A stretch of 35,171 bases of DNA from Gammaproteobacteria bacterium (GCA_027307325.1 DAHUXE010000124.1:1-35171), one strand, 5' to 3'; numbered from the stretch's first letter, positions 25,103 to 35,171 are shown. The notes: generated by a model from the letters alone, not told the origin. Translations and numbers: made by a program.

Positions 25103-26266
25103 TCAGGTCGCGCGCAGTGCCGTGGTCACGGGCATGCGCGCCGCACGCAGCGCCGGCAGCAGTCCGCCGATGAGGCCCATGACGAGCGCCCACGCGATGC
25201 CGATCTCGGCGAGCTGCGGGGTGACATCGAGCCGAAAGGTGAAGCCGAAAGGACTCACCGCCATACCGTGGAAGAACAGCCACGCCAGCGCGGCCCCCAG
25301 CAGCGCGCCGGGCAAGGCAAGCAACATGGACTCGACCAGCGTCGCGACCACGATCGCCCCCGAGCCGAAGCCGATCGCACGCAGGGTCGCAAGCTCGCGG
25401 CGCCGTGCATCCACGATCGAGTAGAGCGAGTTCACGGCGCCGAGAGTCGCTCCTACTGCCATTATGGCGCCTACGAAGTAGGCGGCGAAGTTGAGGAGTG
25501 CCTTGAGGCCTTTGAACCTCCCCTCCACCTGATCCCGCTCGCGCCTCGCGTCGAGCTTCACGGCGGGATTCGCCTCGAGCGCCGTGCGAAACGCATCGAA
25601 GTCCCGTGGCGACTTGAGTTCGACGCTCACCTCGGTGAAGACGTTGCGCCCGAAAGCCGTCATGAGGGTCTCGACGTCGGCCAGCACCAGGCAGTTCATG
25701 CTGTTCCCCTGGTCGAAGTGCCCGACCACGGTCCAGCCAACCCCGCGCACGTCGCGCTCGGCGCCGAGCTCGAAGCCGCTGAACGTACGCACGCACGGAT
25801 TGCTGACGACGAGCTCGTGCAGCCCTGGCGCGAACATGCGTCCCTCGGTGAAGTGTATCTCCGGTCTCATCGCGGTCACGGTGGGGCTCGTCCCGATGAG
25901 CGGGAAGAACACCCTGGCGCCCGTGCCGCGGCGGTGTCCCTCCATGATGACGACGGACTGATACCCGATCAGGGGCTTGCCGTCGCTCCCTACGGCGATG
26001 CCGGGCAGGTCGGCCACCGCCGCAGCCTCGTCTCTCGGGACGCTGCTGTCGAGATCGCTGCTTCCGCGGCTGACAACGATCGCAATGTCGTCGCGCACAT
26101 CGCCGAGCGCCTGCCGGTGCGCGCCGGTTCCCATGGCCAGCATAGAGACCAGCACGCCCACCGTACAGCTAACGCCGATCAGGATCGTGAGCACGGAGCC
26201 GCTGCGCGCGACGAGGCCCGCGAGATTGAGGCGCAGCAGGGCAGTCGACTGGCGCAGGAAATTCAT
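25103..26266 (-). CDS. ABC transporter permease, FtsX/MacB type (second of a pair)
   Basis: This is a 387-residue membrane protein. The layout is that of MacB/FtsX permeases: one N-terminal helix (about 25-48), a large extracytoplasmic domain (about 50-265, with HFTEGRMFAPGLHELVVS), and three C-terminal helices (about 270-300, 315-345, 360-380) with ARRRELATLRAIGFGSGAI, the cytoplasmic loop typical of the family. It lies 9 bases after the stop of a sister permease. In this family a dedicated ATPase and usually an HlyD-type adaptor complete the complex; neither is encoded beside it. Substrate unknown: lipoprotein export, peptide or macrolide-type export are the family's common roles. Confidence 0.88.
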   Translation of the reverse strand: MNFLRQSTALLRLNLAGLVARSGSVLTILIGVSCTVGVLVSMLAMGTGAHRQALGDVRDDIAIVVSRGSSDLDSSVPRDEAAAVADLPGIAVGSDGKPLIGYQSVVIMEGHRRGTGARVFFPLIGTSPTVTAMRPEIHFTEGRMFAPGLHELVVSNPCVRTFSGFELGAERDVRGVGWTVVGHFDQGNSMNCLVLADVETLMTAFGRNVFTEVSVELKSPRDFDAFRTALEANPAVKLDARRERDQVEGRFKGLKALLNFAAYFVGAIMAVGATLGAVNSLYSIVDARRRELATLRAIGFGSGAIVVATLVESMLLALPGALLGAALAWLFFHGMAVSPFGFTFRLDVTPQLAEIGIAWALVMGLIGGLLPALRAARMPVTTALRAT

Positions 26267-26275
26267 GACTTGCTT

Positions 26276-27421
26276 CTAGCGCTCGGCCAGTGCGGTCGCG
26301 ACCCTGAGGCGCGCCGCAAGCAGCGCCGGCGCCGCCGCGCTTATCAGCGCCACCAGCACTGCAAAGGCAAGACCGATCGCGAGGGTGATCTTCGGCATCG
26401 ACAGCCCGGTTACGAAGCGCGCCGCGATCGGCAAGGTAGCAGTGGCCAGCGCGAGCCCGACGGCGGCAGCCAGGATACAAACAGTCAGGGCCTCCCCCAG
26501 AATGAGCAGGAACACGCTGCGGTCCGTGAAGCCGATGGTCTTGAGGACCGCGAGCTCGGAAGTGCGCTCGCGCACCGACTGCACCATCATGGTGGCGATG
26601 GCAAAGAGCAGCGCCGCCAGCACCGCGCTCACGACCGCCCGGATGAGAAAGTCGAAATCGCCGATCTGCTGCACCTGCTGTTGGGCGAGCTCGCGAATCG
26701 ACTCGGTCTTGGTCTCGTGCGAGGAATTGGCCGAGATCCGGTCGATCGCATCGGCCACCGGCACGGCGAGGTTCGGATCGGTCACCGAGACGTTGATGTG
26801 ATTTACGGTCCCCCTGCCGGTCACCCGCGCCTCGTCGTAATAGCCGAAATTCATGAGAATCTTGTCGCCGCCGCCGCCGAAGTCGCTGTCGGTAAAGGTC
26901 CCGACGACGTCGAACGTCCAGGTCGTCGAGCCGTCCTTCTGCGCCACCTTGGTCACGAGCGGGATGTGATCGCCGATCTTCCAGCCGTATTTCTTCGCCG
27001 TGGCTTCCAGTACCAACGCCGCGGTGCGCGACTTGGCGAATGCGGCGAGATGCCGGGGCGCGATCGTGAAAGTGAAGGCCGTCGTCCAATCCTTGTCGGG
27101 AGGCACCGCCACGCTGAGGATTCCCTGCTCGGGCTTCTGGTAGTAACCCCCAAAGAGCTCCACCGGGATCGCCACCCGCACTCCTGGCACCGAGCGGATC
27201 GGCCCGAGCAGGCTGATGGGCAACCCCTCCATGATGAGACTGAGGCGACTGTGCACGATGAGCAGGTCGGCGCGCGCCGCGTCGACGGCATGCTCCACCC
27301 CGGTCTTGAGGCCCTGCAGCACACCGAACAGCGCAAACGCCACGCTCACCTGGAGGAAGATGAGAATGGTGCGCCCGGGCTTGCGCCAGATGCCGGACCA
27401 GACTAACGGCAGGTACTTCAC
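26276..27421 (-). CDS. ABC transporter permease, FtsX/MacB type (first of a pair)
   Basis: This is a 381-residue membrane protein with the same plan: helix at about 18-38 (RTILIFLQVSVAFALFGVL), a periplasmic domain with PISLLGPIRSVPGV and KYGWKIGDHIPL, and three C-terminal helices (about 260-290, 305-335, 345-370) around SERTSELAVLKTIG-type sequence (here RERTSELAVLKTIGF). The start is a GTG at 27421 with GAGGGAG just before it. It lies 102 bases after the TIM-barrel gene's stop. It likely pairs with the downstream permease as a heterodimer, with the ATPase from elsewhere. Confidence 0.88.
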   Translation of the reverse strand: MKYLPLVWSGIWRKPGRTILIFLQVSVAFALFGVLQGLKTGVEHAVDAARADLLIVHSRLSLIMEGLPISLLGPIRSVPGVRVAIPVELFGGYYQKPEQGILSVAVPPDKDWTTAFTFTIAPRHLAAFAKSRTAALVLEATAKKYGWKIGDHIPLVTKVAQKDGSTTWTFDVVGTFTDSDFGGGGDKILMNFGYYDEARVTGRGTVNHINVSVTDPNLAVPVADAIDRISANSSHETKTESIRELAQQQVQQIGDFDFLIRAVVSAVLAALLFAIATMMVQSVRERTSELAVLKTIGFTDRSVFLLILGEALTVCILAAAVGLALATATLPIAARFVTGLSMPKITLAIGLAFAVLVALISAAAPALLAARLRVATALAER

Positions 27422-27523
27422 GCGCGCTCCCTCGGTCCGTGGCTATCTTGAACTCAGGCCGCGCCGGCAGCCAGCGTGGTTACATTTCGCTACTTGGAGC
27501 TGCGGCGCGGCGTAGGGATTTCT

Positions 27524-28407
<884 letters not shown>

Positions 28408-28408
<1 letters not shown>

Positions 28409-30117
28409 TAGATTTCCCCGCGCTTGAGCTGCTCGACCGCGTAGTCGCACGCGCGCGCCGTGAGCGCCATGTAGGTGATCGACGGGTTCTGATTCCCCGA
28501 GGACGTCATGCAGGCGCCGTCGGTGACGAATACGTTCGGCACGTCGTGCGCCTGATTCCATCCGTTCAGCACCGAGGTCTTCGGATCCCGTCCCATGCGC
28601 GCCGTTCCCATCTCGTGAATGCAAAGTCCGGGCTCGAGCTCATCATTGAAGGTGCGGATGTCCTTCGCTCCGGCCGCCTCCAGGATCTCCGCCGCCGTCA
28701 CCTGCATGTCCGCGAGGAGCGCGCGCTCGTTCGGCCCGAAGGTGCACTGGATGTGCAGCGCCGGGACGCCCCACTTGTCCTTGAGCGCCGGGTGCAGCGT
28801 GCAGTAGTTGTCGGAGCGCGGCAGGCACTCCCCGAAGCCGCCGAGCCCCACCCGCCACGGCCCGAGGCCCCCGAGGAGCGCCCGCTTGAAATCCGCCCCG
28901 AACCCGCGCGTGCGCCCGCCCCGCTCCCAGCGCTCGCGGCCGGCGCCGCCCTGAAAGCCGTAGCCGCGGACGAACTTCGGGTGCTTGTCCGTGACGTTGC
29001 GGAAACGCGCCACGTAGATGCCGTTCGGCCGGTGGCCGAAGGTCGTGTGGTCCTCCATGCCAGGGAGCGTGCCCTCGGCACCGGCGCCGAAGGCGTGATC
29101 CATGATGTTGCGGCCGAGCTCCCCGCTCGAGTTGGCGAGTCCTGTCGGGAAGCGCGCGCTCCTCGAGTTGAGGAGGATGCGCGCGCTCTCGAGCGCCGAG
29201 GCGCACAGGAACACCACCCGCGCGCGGAACTCGAGCGTCTCGAGGGTAGCGGCATCCACCGCCCGCACACCGCTCGCGCGGTCAGTGCGCGGGTCGTAGA
29301 GCACCTCCGCGACCACGCTGTTCGGCCGCAGCGTCAGGCGTCCGGTGGCCGCTGCCGCCGGCAGCGTCGAGCCGATGCTGTTGAAATACGAGCTCGTGAT
29401 GCACCCCCGCCAGCACGGCCCGCAGTAGTGGCATGCGGCGCGCCCGAGGTGCGGCTGGGTGAGAATCGCCGCGCGGCCGATGGTGAGGACCCGCTCGCGC
29501 CCCCAGCGCTGACGCATCGCATCGCGTACCTGCAGCTCCGCGCAGTTGAGCTGCATCGGCGGCAGGAACTCCCCGTCGGGGAGCTGCGCCAGACCCTCCG
29601 CCTGGCCGCTCACGCCGATGAACTTCTCCACATGGCTGTACCAGGGCGCGATGTCCGCATAGCGGATCGGCCAGTCGACGCCGATGCCTTCGCGGGCGTT
29701 GGCCTCGAAGTCGAGATCGCTCCAGCGGTAGACCTGGCGGCCCCACATGAGGGAACGGCCGCCGACGTGGCGGCCACGGATCCACAGGAACGGCTTGTCG
29801 GCGTCGTTGTGGTAGGGATTCTCGCGGTCGTTCACGAACCACTTCGAGACCCACTCGTCGCACGCGCCGGTCTGCGACTGGATGGGCTGATTCTCGTGGA
29901 GCTTGCGCTGGTTGCCGTAGCCGCGGTACGGGAGCGAGTAATCCTGCAGGTGCTCGACGAAATCCCGCTCGGGCACGATCGGGGGCCCGGCCTCGAGAAG
30001 CAGCGTCTTCAGGCCCTTCTCGGTGAGCTCCTTGGCGGCCCAGCCGCCGGAGATCCCGGAGCCTACGACGATTGCATCGTAGCTCCCGGACTTCGGCTCA
30101 GACGCTGACACAGCCAT
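28408..30117 (-). CDS. GMC-type FAD dehydrogenase, large subunit
   Basis: This is a 569-residue flavoprotein. It has the FAD-binding GSGISG (19-24) and LLLEAGP, and near the end the GMC catalytic residues H501 (IHEMGTARMG) and N544 (NQNPSI), with the FVTDGACMTSSG C-terminal segment. A Cys group CHYCGPCWRGC (C229, C232, C235, C239) sits in the middle, as in GMC dehydrogenase catalytic subunits of sugar dehydrogenases, where Cys residues of this region hold an Fe-S cluster; here this is likely but not proven. Such subunits oxidise sugars or sugar alcohols and pair with a Tat-signal small subunit, which is encoded upstream and overlaps by 20 bases. The cytochrome subunit is missing from the neighbourhood. 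Confidence 0.92.
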
Positions 30118-30652
30118 CGTACCTTCCCGGAATGATCGGAGCGTCGATGAGATCCTTGGCGACCGGCCCGGAGGTGAAGTAAGCGAAGACCACGAGGTGC
30201 TTGAGGAGCTCGTAGCCGCGCTCCGCGGTCACCGGTTGCTGATCGAGCGCCGCCTGCTCGGACTTTGTCCGGGGCCGCGCCGGCAGCTGCTCGTCGAGGT
30301 AGTGGATCAGCGCCTCCTGGTCTGCCCGGCGGGCGGCTGCAACCGGTGCGCCGCAGAGCGAGCGGCTGCGCGCGTCGATCGCCGCGAGCCACTCGAGGAA
30401 GCGCGCGCGCTCGCGCTCCAGCATCGATTCGGTGAGGAGCAGATCGATGAAGCGGTTCACACCCACCTGGGTTGCCCCGACGGTGTCGGTCTGCGGCAGC
30501 AGGATCTCCGCGATTGAGCGGACCGCCGCGTCCTGCTCGCGGCTGAGGGTGCGCAAATCGGCCGCCGCTGCCGCGCGCGCATGCAGCGTCGCGGCGAACG
30601 GCAGCAGCGCGGAAAGACCCACGATCGATTCGAGGAACTCGCGCCGGTCCAT
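30098..30652 (-). CDS. Gluconate 2-dehydrogenase subunit 3-like small subunit
   Basis: This is a 184-residue protein with a Tat-like N-terminus (MDRREFLESIVGLS then hydrophobic LLPFAAT) and the family stretch IAEILLPQTDTVGATQVGVNRFID at about 51-73, GYELLKHLVVFAYFTSGPVA near 145-170, as in the gamma subunit of gluconate/glucose dehydrogenases. In those enzymes the gamma subunit carries the export signal and escorts the FAD subunit across the membrane. The start M at 30652 is preferred over a M 17 codons earlier because it begins directly before the twin-arginine-like RR. It overlaps the large-subunit gene by 20 bases. Confidence 0.85.
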   Translation of the reverse strand: MDRREFLESIVGLSALLPFAATLHARAAAAADLRTLSREQDAAVRSIAEILLPQTDTVGATQVGVNRFIDLLLTESMLERERARFLEWLAAIDARSRSLCGAPVAAARRADQEALIHYLDEQLPARPRTKSEQAALDQQPVTAERGYELLKHLVVFAYFTSGPVAKDLIDAPIIPGRYDGCVSV

Positions 30653-30727
30653 GGAGCCCCGGACGCTACCACACCTGGGGACCGTGCCGTTAGAGCTCAC
30701 CACCCCGCCCGCGCATTAGAATGAGGC
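30653..30727. promoter_or_regulatory. Divergent intergenic region between dehydrogenase and ABC operons
   Basis: These 75 bases lie between two operon starts transcribed away from each other, so promoters for both should be here or within the first codons. I cannot identify a convincing -35/-10 pair. An AT-rich TTAGAAT lies just before the plus-strand ribosome binding site. No clear inverted repeat is visible. Confidence 0.4.
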
Positions 30728-31654
30728 ATGAAGCGCACATCGCTGCTACTGCTCGCCGTTACCCTCATGGCACTGTCCGCCGCCGCGCAGGCGGTCACGG
30801 TGGGCGTATCCATGGCCCTGTTCGACGACAACTTCCTGACCGCGGTGCGTGCCAGCATGAAGGACCGCGCACAGCAGCTCGGCGTCCAGATTCAGTTCGA
30901 GGACGCCGAGAACGACATCGGCCGCCAGCTCAACGAGATCCAGAACTTCATCGCCCAGCACGTCGACGCCATCATCGTCAATCCGGTCGACACCGACGCG
31001 ACTCCGCGCATGACACGCCTGGTGGCGAGCGCCGGCATCGCTCTCGTGTACGTGAACCGCATGCCGGCCGACAGAGAGCTGCCGCCGCGCGTCTCCTTCG
31101 TCGGCTCGGACGAGAAACAGTCCGGCACGCTGCAGATGACCGAGGTGTGCCGCCTCCTCGGCGGCAAGGGCGATATCGTCGTGCTGATGGGCGAGCTCAC
31201 CAACCAGTCGGCGCGCCAGCGCACCCGCGACATAGACGACGTGATCGCCCGCCCCGCCTGCCGGGGCATCCGCGTCGTCGACCGGCAGGCCGCCAACTGG
31301 AAGCGCACCGCAGCCGCCGACCTGGTGACCAACTGGCTGAGCGGGGGCCTGCGTCCGGCCGCCGTGGTCGCCAACGACGATGAGATGGCGATCGGCGCCA
31401 TTCAGGCGCTCAGGCAGGCGCAACTCCTCGGCAGCACCATGGTCGCGGGGATCGACGCAACCCCCGATGCGCTTGCGGAGATGAAGGCCGGGGCCTTGCG
31501 GGTGACGGTGTTCCAGAACGCGCCGGCACAGGGCCGCGGCGCCCTGGACACCGCCGTGAAGCTCGTACGGCACGAGCCCGTGCCGTCCTTCGTGTGGGTA
31601 CCGTTCGAGCTGGTGACGCGCGACAACCTGGCGAGCTATCTCGGGCGGCACTAG
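30728..31654 (+). CDS. Sugar ABC transporter binding protein (inositol/ribose type)
   Basis: This is a 308-residue periplasmic binding protein, with a signal peptide (about 1-22) and the type-I (Periplasmic_binding_4/RbsB) fold. Its VGVSMALFDDNFLTAVRASM start, the NEIQNFIAQHVDAIIVNPVDT segment and YVNRMP are features I recall from inositol-type binding proteins (IbpA-like). The later QNAPAQGRGALDTAVKLV is general for the family. It would capture a sugar or polyol in the periplasm and pass it to the permease encoded downstream. The ATG at 30728 follows GAGG. The inositol assignment is inference from motif resemblance; ribose or another sugar remains possible. Confidence 0.85.
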   Translation: MKRTSLLLLAVTLMALSAAAQAVTVGVSMALFDDNFLTAVRASMKDRAQQLGVQIQFEDAENDIGRQLNEIQNFIAQHVDAIIVNPVDTDATPRMTRLVASAGIALVYVNRMPADRELPPRVSFVGSDEKQSGTLQMTEVCRLLGGKGDIVVLMGELTNQSARQRTRDIDDVIARPACRGIRVVDRQAANWKRTAAADLVTNWLSGGLRPAAVVANDDEMAIGAIQALRQAQLLGSTMVAGIDATPDALAEMKAGALRVTVFQNAPAQGRGALDTAVKLVRHEPVPSFVWVPFELVTRDNLASYLGRH

Positions 31655-33163
31655 ATGGGAGCCGCCGCCGACCCCGTGGGTCCCGAGCTGCTCGAGGTGA
31701 GCGGAGTCTCGAAGAGCTTTTCCGGGGTCGCGGCCCTCGAGGACGTAACGCTGCGCCTCAGGCACGGCACGGTGCACGCGCTCCTCGGCGAGAACGGCGC
31801 CGGCAAGTCGACGCTGATGAGGATCGTCGCCGGCGTGTGCACACCGGATGCCGGCGAGCTGCGGCTCGAGGGCCGCGCGCTGCGCCTCGGCTCCCCGGGA
31901 CAGGCGCTCGCGGCCGGGATCGCCATGATCCATCAGGAGCTGAACCTCCTGCCGGCGATGAGCGTAGCGGAGAACATCTGGATCCGCCGCGAGCCGCTCA
32001 ACGCCCTGGGACTGGTCCGTCATCGCGAGCTCCGGCGCCGCACGCGCGCCCTGCTCGAGCGGCTGGGGGTCGACCTCGACCCGCAGGCGGAGCTCGGCAC
32101 GCTGCCGCTCGCCGCGCGGCAGATGGTCGAGATCGCGCGCGCGTTGTCCTACGATTCGCGCGTCCTCATCATGGACGAGCCGACCTCGGCCCTCGGCGAG
32201 CGCGACGCCGAGCGGCTGTTCGCCGTGATTCGCGACCTGCGCGCGCGCGGCGTCGGCATCTTCTACGTCACTCACCGGATCGACGAGCTGTTCGCGCTGG
32301 CGGACGAGATCTCCGTGCTGCGCGACGGCCGGCACGTCGGCACCTCTTGCCCCCGCGACCTCACGCGCCGCGACATCATCCACATGATGGTGGGGCGTGA
32401 GCTCAGCTCCCCGCCCGCAGCCACGCCGGTGCAAGCCGCTCCGGTCGCGTTGTCGGCGCACGGCTTGAGCCTCGAAGGCTGGTTCTGCGACGTGAGCTTC
32501 GAGCTGCACGCCGGGGAGGTCCTCGGCGTCGCCGGGCTCGTCGGCTCGGGCCGCAGCAAGCTCGCCGAGACGCTCTTCGGCATCGCGCGCCCGACCGCGG
32601 GTGAGATCCGCATCGGCGGCGCCGCGGTGCGCATCGACTCGCCCCCGGCGGCGATCTCCCGCGGCATCGGCTTCGTCACCGAGGATCGCCGGGAGACCGG
32701 CTGCCTGCCCGGCTTGAGCGTGCTCGAGAATCTCGAGATCTCGGCGCTCGCCCGCGACTTCGTGCGCCTCGGGTTCGTGCACGCCGGCGCCGCACGGCGC
32801 GCGTGCGCCGGGATGGCGAGCGCGCTGCGGATCAAGGCCCCGGATCTGCGCGAGCGCATCGAGACACTCTCGGGCGGTAACCAGCAGAAGGTGCTGCTCG
32901 GCCGCTGGCTGCTGCTCAACCCGCAGATTCTGCTCCTCGATGAGCCGACCCGCGGCGTCGACGTCGGCGCCAAGGCGGAAATCCATCAGCTCATCGCGCG
33001 GCTCGTGTCCGCGGGCACCGCGGTGCTCATGATCTCCTCCGAGATGCCCGAGATCCTCGCGCTGAGCCACCGCGTCATGGTGATGCACGAAGGTCGCGTC
33101 GCCGGGATTCTCGATCGCGATCTCGCAACCCCGGCCAGGATCATGGACCTGGCCGCACGCTGA
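31655..33163 (+). CDS. Sugar ABC transporter ATPase, two fused ABC domains (RbsA type)
   Basis: This is a 502-residue cytoplasmic protein with two ABC cassettes. The first has Walker A GENGAGKST (45-53), a signature LPLAARQMVEIARAL in place of the canonical LSGGQ, and Walker B VLIMDEPTSAL. The second has a degenerate Walker A GLVGSGRSKL (Arg for Lys, usual in RbsA-type proteins), a strong LSGGNQQKVLLGRWL signature and Walker B ILLLDEPTRGVDVGAK. It powers sugar import together with the next gene product. The ATG directly follows the stop of the binding protein gene (TAGATG), so translation is coupled. Confidence 0.93.
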   Translation: MGAAADPVGPELLEVSGVSKSFSGVAALEDVTLRLRHGTVHALLGENGAGKSTLMRIVAGVCTPDAGELRLEGRALRLGSPGQALAAGIAMIHQELNLLPAMSVAENIWIRREPLNALGLVRHRELRRRTRALLERLGVDLDPQAELGTLPLAARQMVEIARALSYDSRVLIMDEPTSALGERDAERLFAVIRDLRARGVGIFYVTHRIDELFALADEISVLRDGRHVGTSCPRDLTRRDIIHMMVGRELSSPPAATPVQAAPVALSAHGLSLEGWFCDVSFELHAGEVLGVAGLVGSGRSKLAETLFGIARPTAGEIRIGGAAVRIDSPPAAISRGIGFVTEDRRETGCLPGLSVLENLEISALARDFVRLGFVHAGAARRACAGMASALRIKAPDLRERIETLSGGNQQKVLLGRWLLLNPQILLLDEPTRGVDVGAKAEIHQLIARLVSAGTAVLMISSEMPEILALSHRVMVMHEGRVAGILDRDLATPARIMDLAAR

Positions 33164-33167
33164 GCGT

Positions 33168-34196
33168 ATGCATCACTCCGTAGCAGAGCGCCCCGCCCCG
33201 TCCGCCGCCCCGGCGCGGCTGCGCCGCCTGCCGCCCGAGGCCGGGATCGCGCTGGTGCTGATCGCGCTGGCGCTTGCCTTCGAGCTTCTCGGGTGGATCT
33301 TCGTCCATCAGAGCTTCCTCGCCAACGCGCAGCGGTTGGTGGTGATGATCCTGCAGGTCTCGGTGATCGGCGTGATCGCCGTCGGCGTCACCCAGGTCAT
33401 CATCACCGGCGGCATCGACCTCTCTTCGGGGTCGGTGGTGGCGCTCACCGCGATGGTCGCGGCGAGCCTGGCGCAGTCCTCCGAGGCGGTGAGCGCGGTC
33501 TATCCCGCGCTCACCGATCTGCCGGTGGTCATACCGGTCGCGGCGGGGCTCGCGGTCGGCGCGGCGGCCGGCCTCGTCAACGGCTCGCTGATCGCCGCGA
33601 CCGGCATTCCGCCCTTCATCGCGACGCTCGGCGTCATGGCGAGCGCGCGCGGCCTCGCCAGGTGGTACACCCGCGGCCAGCCAGTCAGCATGCTCACCGA
33701 CCCGTACGCGGCGATCGGCAGCGGCGCGGTTCCGGTCGCCATCTTTCTCGCCACCGCGCTCGTCTTCCACGTGGCGCTGCGCTACACGCGCTACGGCAAG
33801 TTCACCTACGCGATCGGCGCCAACCGCGAGGCGGCGCGCGTCGCCGGAATCCGCGTCGGGCGGCACCTGATCGTGGTGTACTCGATCGCGGGGCTGCTTT
33901 CGGGCCTCGCCGGCGTTCTCACCTCGGCGCGCGCCGTCTCGGGCCAGGCCGGCATGAGGCTCATGTACGAGCTCGATGCGATTGCTGCCGCGGTAATCGG
34001 CGGCGCCTCGCTCTCCGGCGGTGTCGGGCGCATGACCGGAACGGTGATCGGCACCCTGATCCTCGGGGTCGTGACGTCGGGGTTCACGTTCCTGCGAATC
34101 GACGCCTACTACCAGGAGATCGTCAAGGGCGCGATCATCGTCGCGGCGGTGGTCGCCGATCAGTACCGGCGCAGGCGTCGATTGACGGCTACCTGA
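33168..34196 (+). CDS. Sugar ABC transporter permease (RbsC type)
   Basis: This is a 342-residue protein with eight to ten predicted transmembrane helices. The family features are [21 protein letters not shown] (about 76-96), [17 protein letters not shown] (about 147-163), [17 protein letters not shown] (about 213-229, the loop that contacts the ATPase) and [19 protein letters not shown] (about 266-284), all of the branched-chain/ribose-type permease family. It forms the membrane channel of the importer. It lies 4 bases after the ATPase stop and 21 bases before the ureohydrolase, so all four genes look like one operon. Confidence 0.93.
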   Translation: MHHSVAERPAPSAAPARLRRLPPEAGIALVLIALALAFELLGWIFVHQSFLANAQRLVVMILQVSVIGVIAVGVTQVIITGGIDLSSGSVVALTAMVAASLAQSSEAVSAVYPALTDLPVVIPVAAGLAVGAAAGLVNGSLIAATGIPPFIATLGVMASARGLARWYTRGQPVSMLTDPYAAIGSGAVPVAIFLATALVFHVALRYTRYGKFTYAIGANREAARVAGIRVGRHLIVVYSIAGLLSGLAGVLTSARAVSGQAGMRLMYELDAIAAAVIGGASLSGGVGRMTGTVIGTLILGVVTSGFTFLRIDAYYQEIVKGAIIVAAVVADQYRRRRRLTAT

Positions 34197-34217
34197 GGCG
34201 CGCACACGATAGAACCC

Positions 34218-35171
34218 ATGAGCACCAAGGACTACCAGCAGCGTGGCCTCGGCGACGGCAAGCCCTTCGACCCGATGAAGGAGCCGCGCTTTGCCGAGAT
34301 AGCGACCTTCATGCGCTGCCCGCTCGCCGCCGCACTCGACAACATCGACATCGGCCTGATCGGCGTTCCCACCGACATCGCCGTCACCAACCGGCCGGGC
34401 GCGCGCCACGGCCCGCGCGAGATCCGCAACTCCTCGAGCCTGATGCGCGGCTACAACGTCGCGCTCGGCGTCAACCCCTACGAGCTATGCCGGGTCGCCG
34501 ATCTCGGCGACGTACACCTCTCCCACCGCTACGACCTCGAGCGGCAGAACGAGGACATCGAGGCCTTCTATCGCCGGGTGAGGGCGGCCGGCATCCTGCC
34601 GGTGAGCGCCGGGGGCGATCACTCGATCACCTACCCGATCTTCAGAGCCCTGGGTGCCGAACGGCCGGTCGGCATGGTTCACGTCGATGCGCACTGCGAT
34701 ACCTGGGGCGAATTCTTCGGCTCGAAGTTCACGCACGGCGCGCCGTTTCGCCTCGCGGTCGAGGCCGGGGTGCTCGATCCCAGGCGCACCATCCAGATCG
34801 GCATCCGCGGCGCGCAGAACTTCCTCGACGGCCTCGAGTTCTCGAAGTCGCACGGCATGCGCGTCGTGTTCATGGACGAGTTCGCCGAGCTCGGCGTCGA
34901 GAAGGTGATCGCGCTCGCGCGCTCGGTAGTCGGCGACGGCCCGACCTATATTTCCTTCGACGTCGACGGGCTCGATCCCGTGTACGCCCCCGGCACCGGC
35001 ACACCGGAGGTCGGCGGCATCACGACGCTCGAGGCGCAGCGTCTGCTGCGCGGCCTGCGGGGCCTGAATCTGATCGGCGGCGACGTCGTAGAGGTCGCCC
35101 CGCCCTACGACCAGACCGGCAACACCGCACTCGTCGGCGCCACGATGATGTACGAGATCCTGTGCGTCGTC
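34218..35171 (+). CDS. Ureohydrolase of the agmatinase family (partial)
   Basis: The reading frame is open from ATG 34218 to the right edge (318 codons, no stop), so only the last few residues are missing. It has the full Mn-binding signature of the arginase/agmatinase family: GGDHSI, then HVDAHCDTWG (DAHxD), then SFDVDGLDP and PGTGTPEVGG. Enzymes of this family hydrolyse a guanidino group to urea plus an amine. The DAHCD motif has Cys where Ser is commoner, and the FFGSKFTHGAPFRLAV stretch fits the subgroup annotated as agmatinase in rhizobia and relatives, whose substrate is often not agmatine. Being last in a sugar-importer operon suggests a guanidinated sugar or polyol substrate, which is inference. 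Confidence 0.9.
   Translation, partial: MSTKDYQQRGLGDGKPFDPMKEPRFAEIATFMRCPLAAALDNIDIGLIGVPTDIAVTNRPGARHGPREIRNSSSLMRGYNVALGVNPYELCRVADLGDVHLSHRYDLERQNEDIEAFYRRVRAAGILPVSAGGDHSITYPIFRALGAERPVGMVHVDAHCDTWGEFFGSKFTHGAPFRLAVEAGVLDPRRTIQIGIRGAQNFLDGLEFSKSHGMRVVFMDEFAELGVEKVIALARSVVGDGPTYISFDVDGLDPVYAPGTGTPEVGGITTLEAQRLLRGLRGLNLIGGDVVEVAPPYDQTGNTALVGATMMYEILCVV

Overview
The window reads as chromosomal DNA from a GC-rich, aerobic, Gram-negative proteobacterium. Third codon positions are strongly GC, many starts are GTG, and the gene content is periplasmic and respiratory: c-type cytochromes, Tat signals, a CopC/CopD pair and tricorn-type and S9 peptidases. The DUF6763, DUF2937 and DUF883 families and the AlkB start point loosely to a soil or freshwater gammaproteobacterium of the Steroidobacterales/Nevskiales kind; this placement is inference. 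I see no rRNA, tRNA, CRISPR array, integrase or transposase. About 33 protein genes are supported, packed tightly on both strands. Only one gap (10280-10760) exceeds 300 bases.

Region 1 (1-7144, all minus strand) runs from a kinase/phosphotransferase fusion through a diheme cytochrome c, DUF6763, a small membrane protein and a Nudix hydrolase to a GroEL paralogue without GroES, a host-attachment (baeRF-like) protein, a 2OG-Fe(II) oxygenase and the start of alkB. Region 2 (7239-9027, plus) holds a monoheme cytochrome c, a DUF883 membrane-anchored protein and ATP-dependent phosphofructokinase. Region 3 (9054-12434, minus) has copper genes copC-copD and, upstream of them, a protein kinase-like protein that lacks the catalytic Asp and the DFG motif and carries a C-terminal TonB-like domain.

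Region 4 (12554-17899) contains DoxX, YciI, a small membrane protein, an MFS transporter, a SAM methyltransferase and two neighbouring PAP2 phosphatases. Region 5 (17948-24958, plus) contains an S9 peptidase translationally coupled to an XdhC-family protein, a DUF2937 membrane protein and a large tricorn-like protease. A perfect 20-bp palindrome sits between the tricorn gene and the next, convergent gene.

Region 6 (25103-35171) may be a carbohydrate or polyol utilisation locus. On the minus strand, a Tat-signal small subunit, a GMC flavoprotein dehydrogenase with a Cys cluster and a Tat-exported hydroxypyruvate-isomerase-like TIM barrel overlap in one operon, followed by two FtsX-type permeases that have no ATPase nearby. 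Divergently, a complete sugar ABC importer of inositol/ribose type (binding protein, double ATPase, permease) leads into a ureohydrolase of the agmatinase family that runs off the window. The best candidate for something undescribed is this pairing of extracytoplasmic sugar oxidation, inositol-type import and guanidino hydrolysis; the second is the TonB-tailed pseudokinase.
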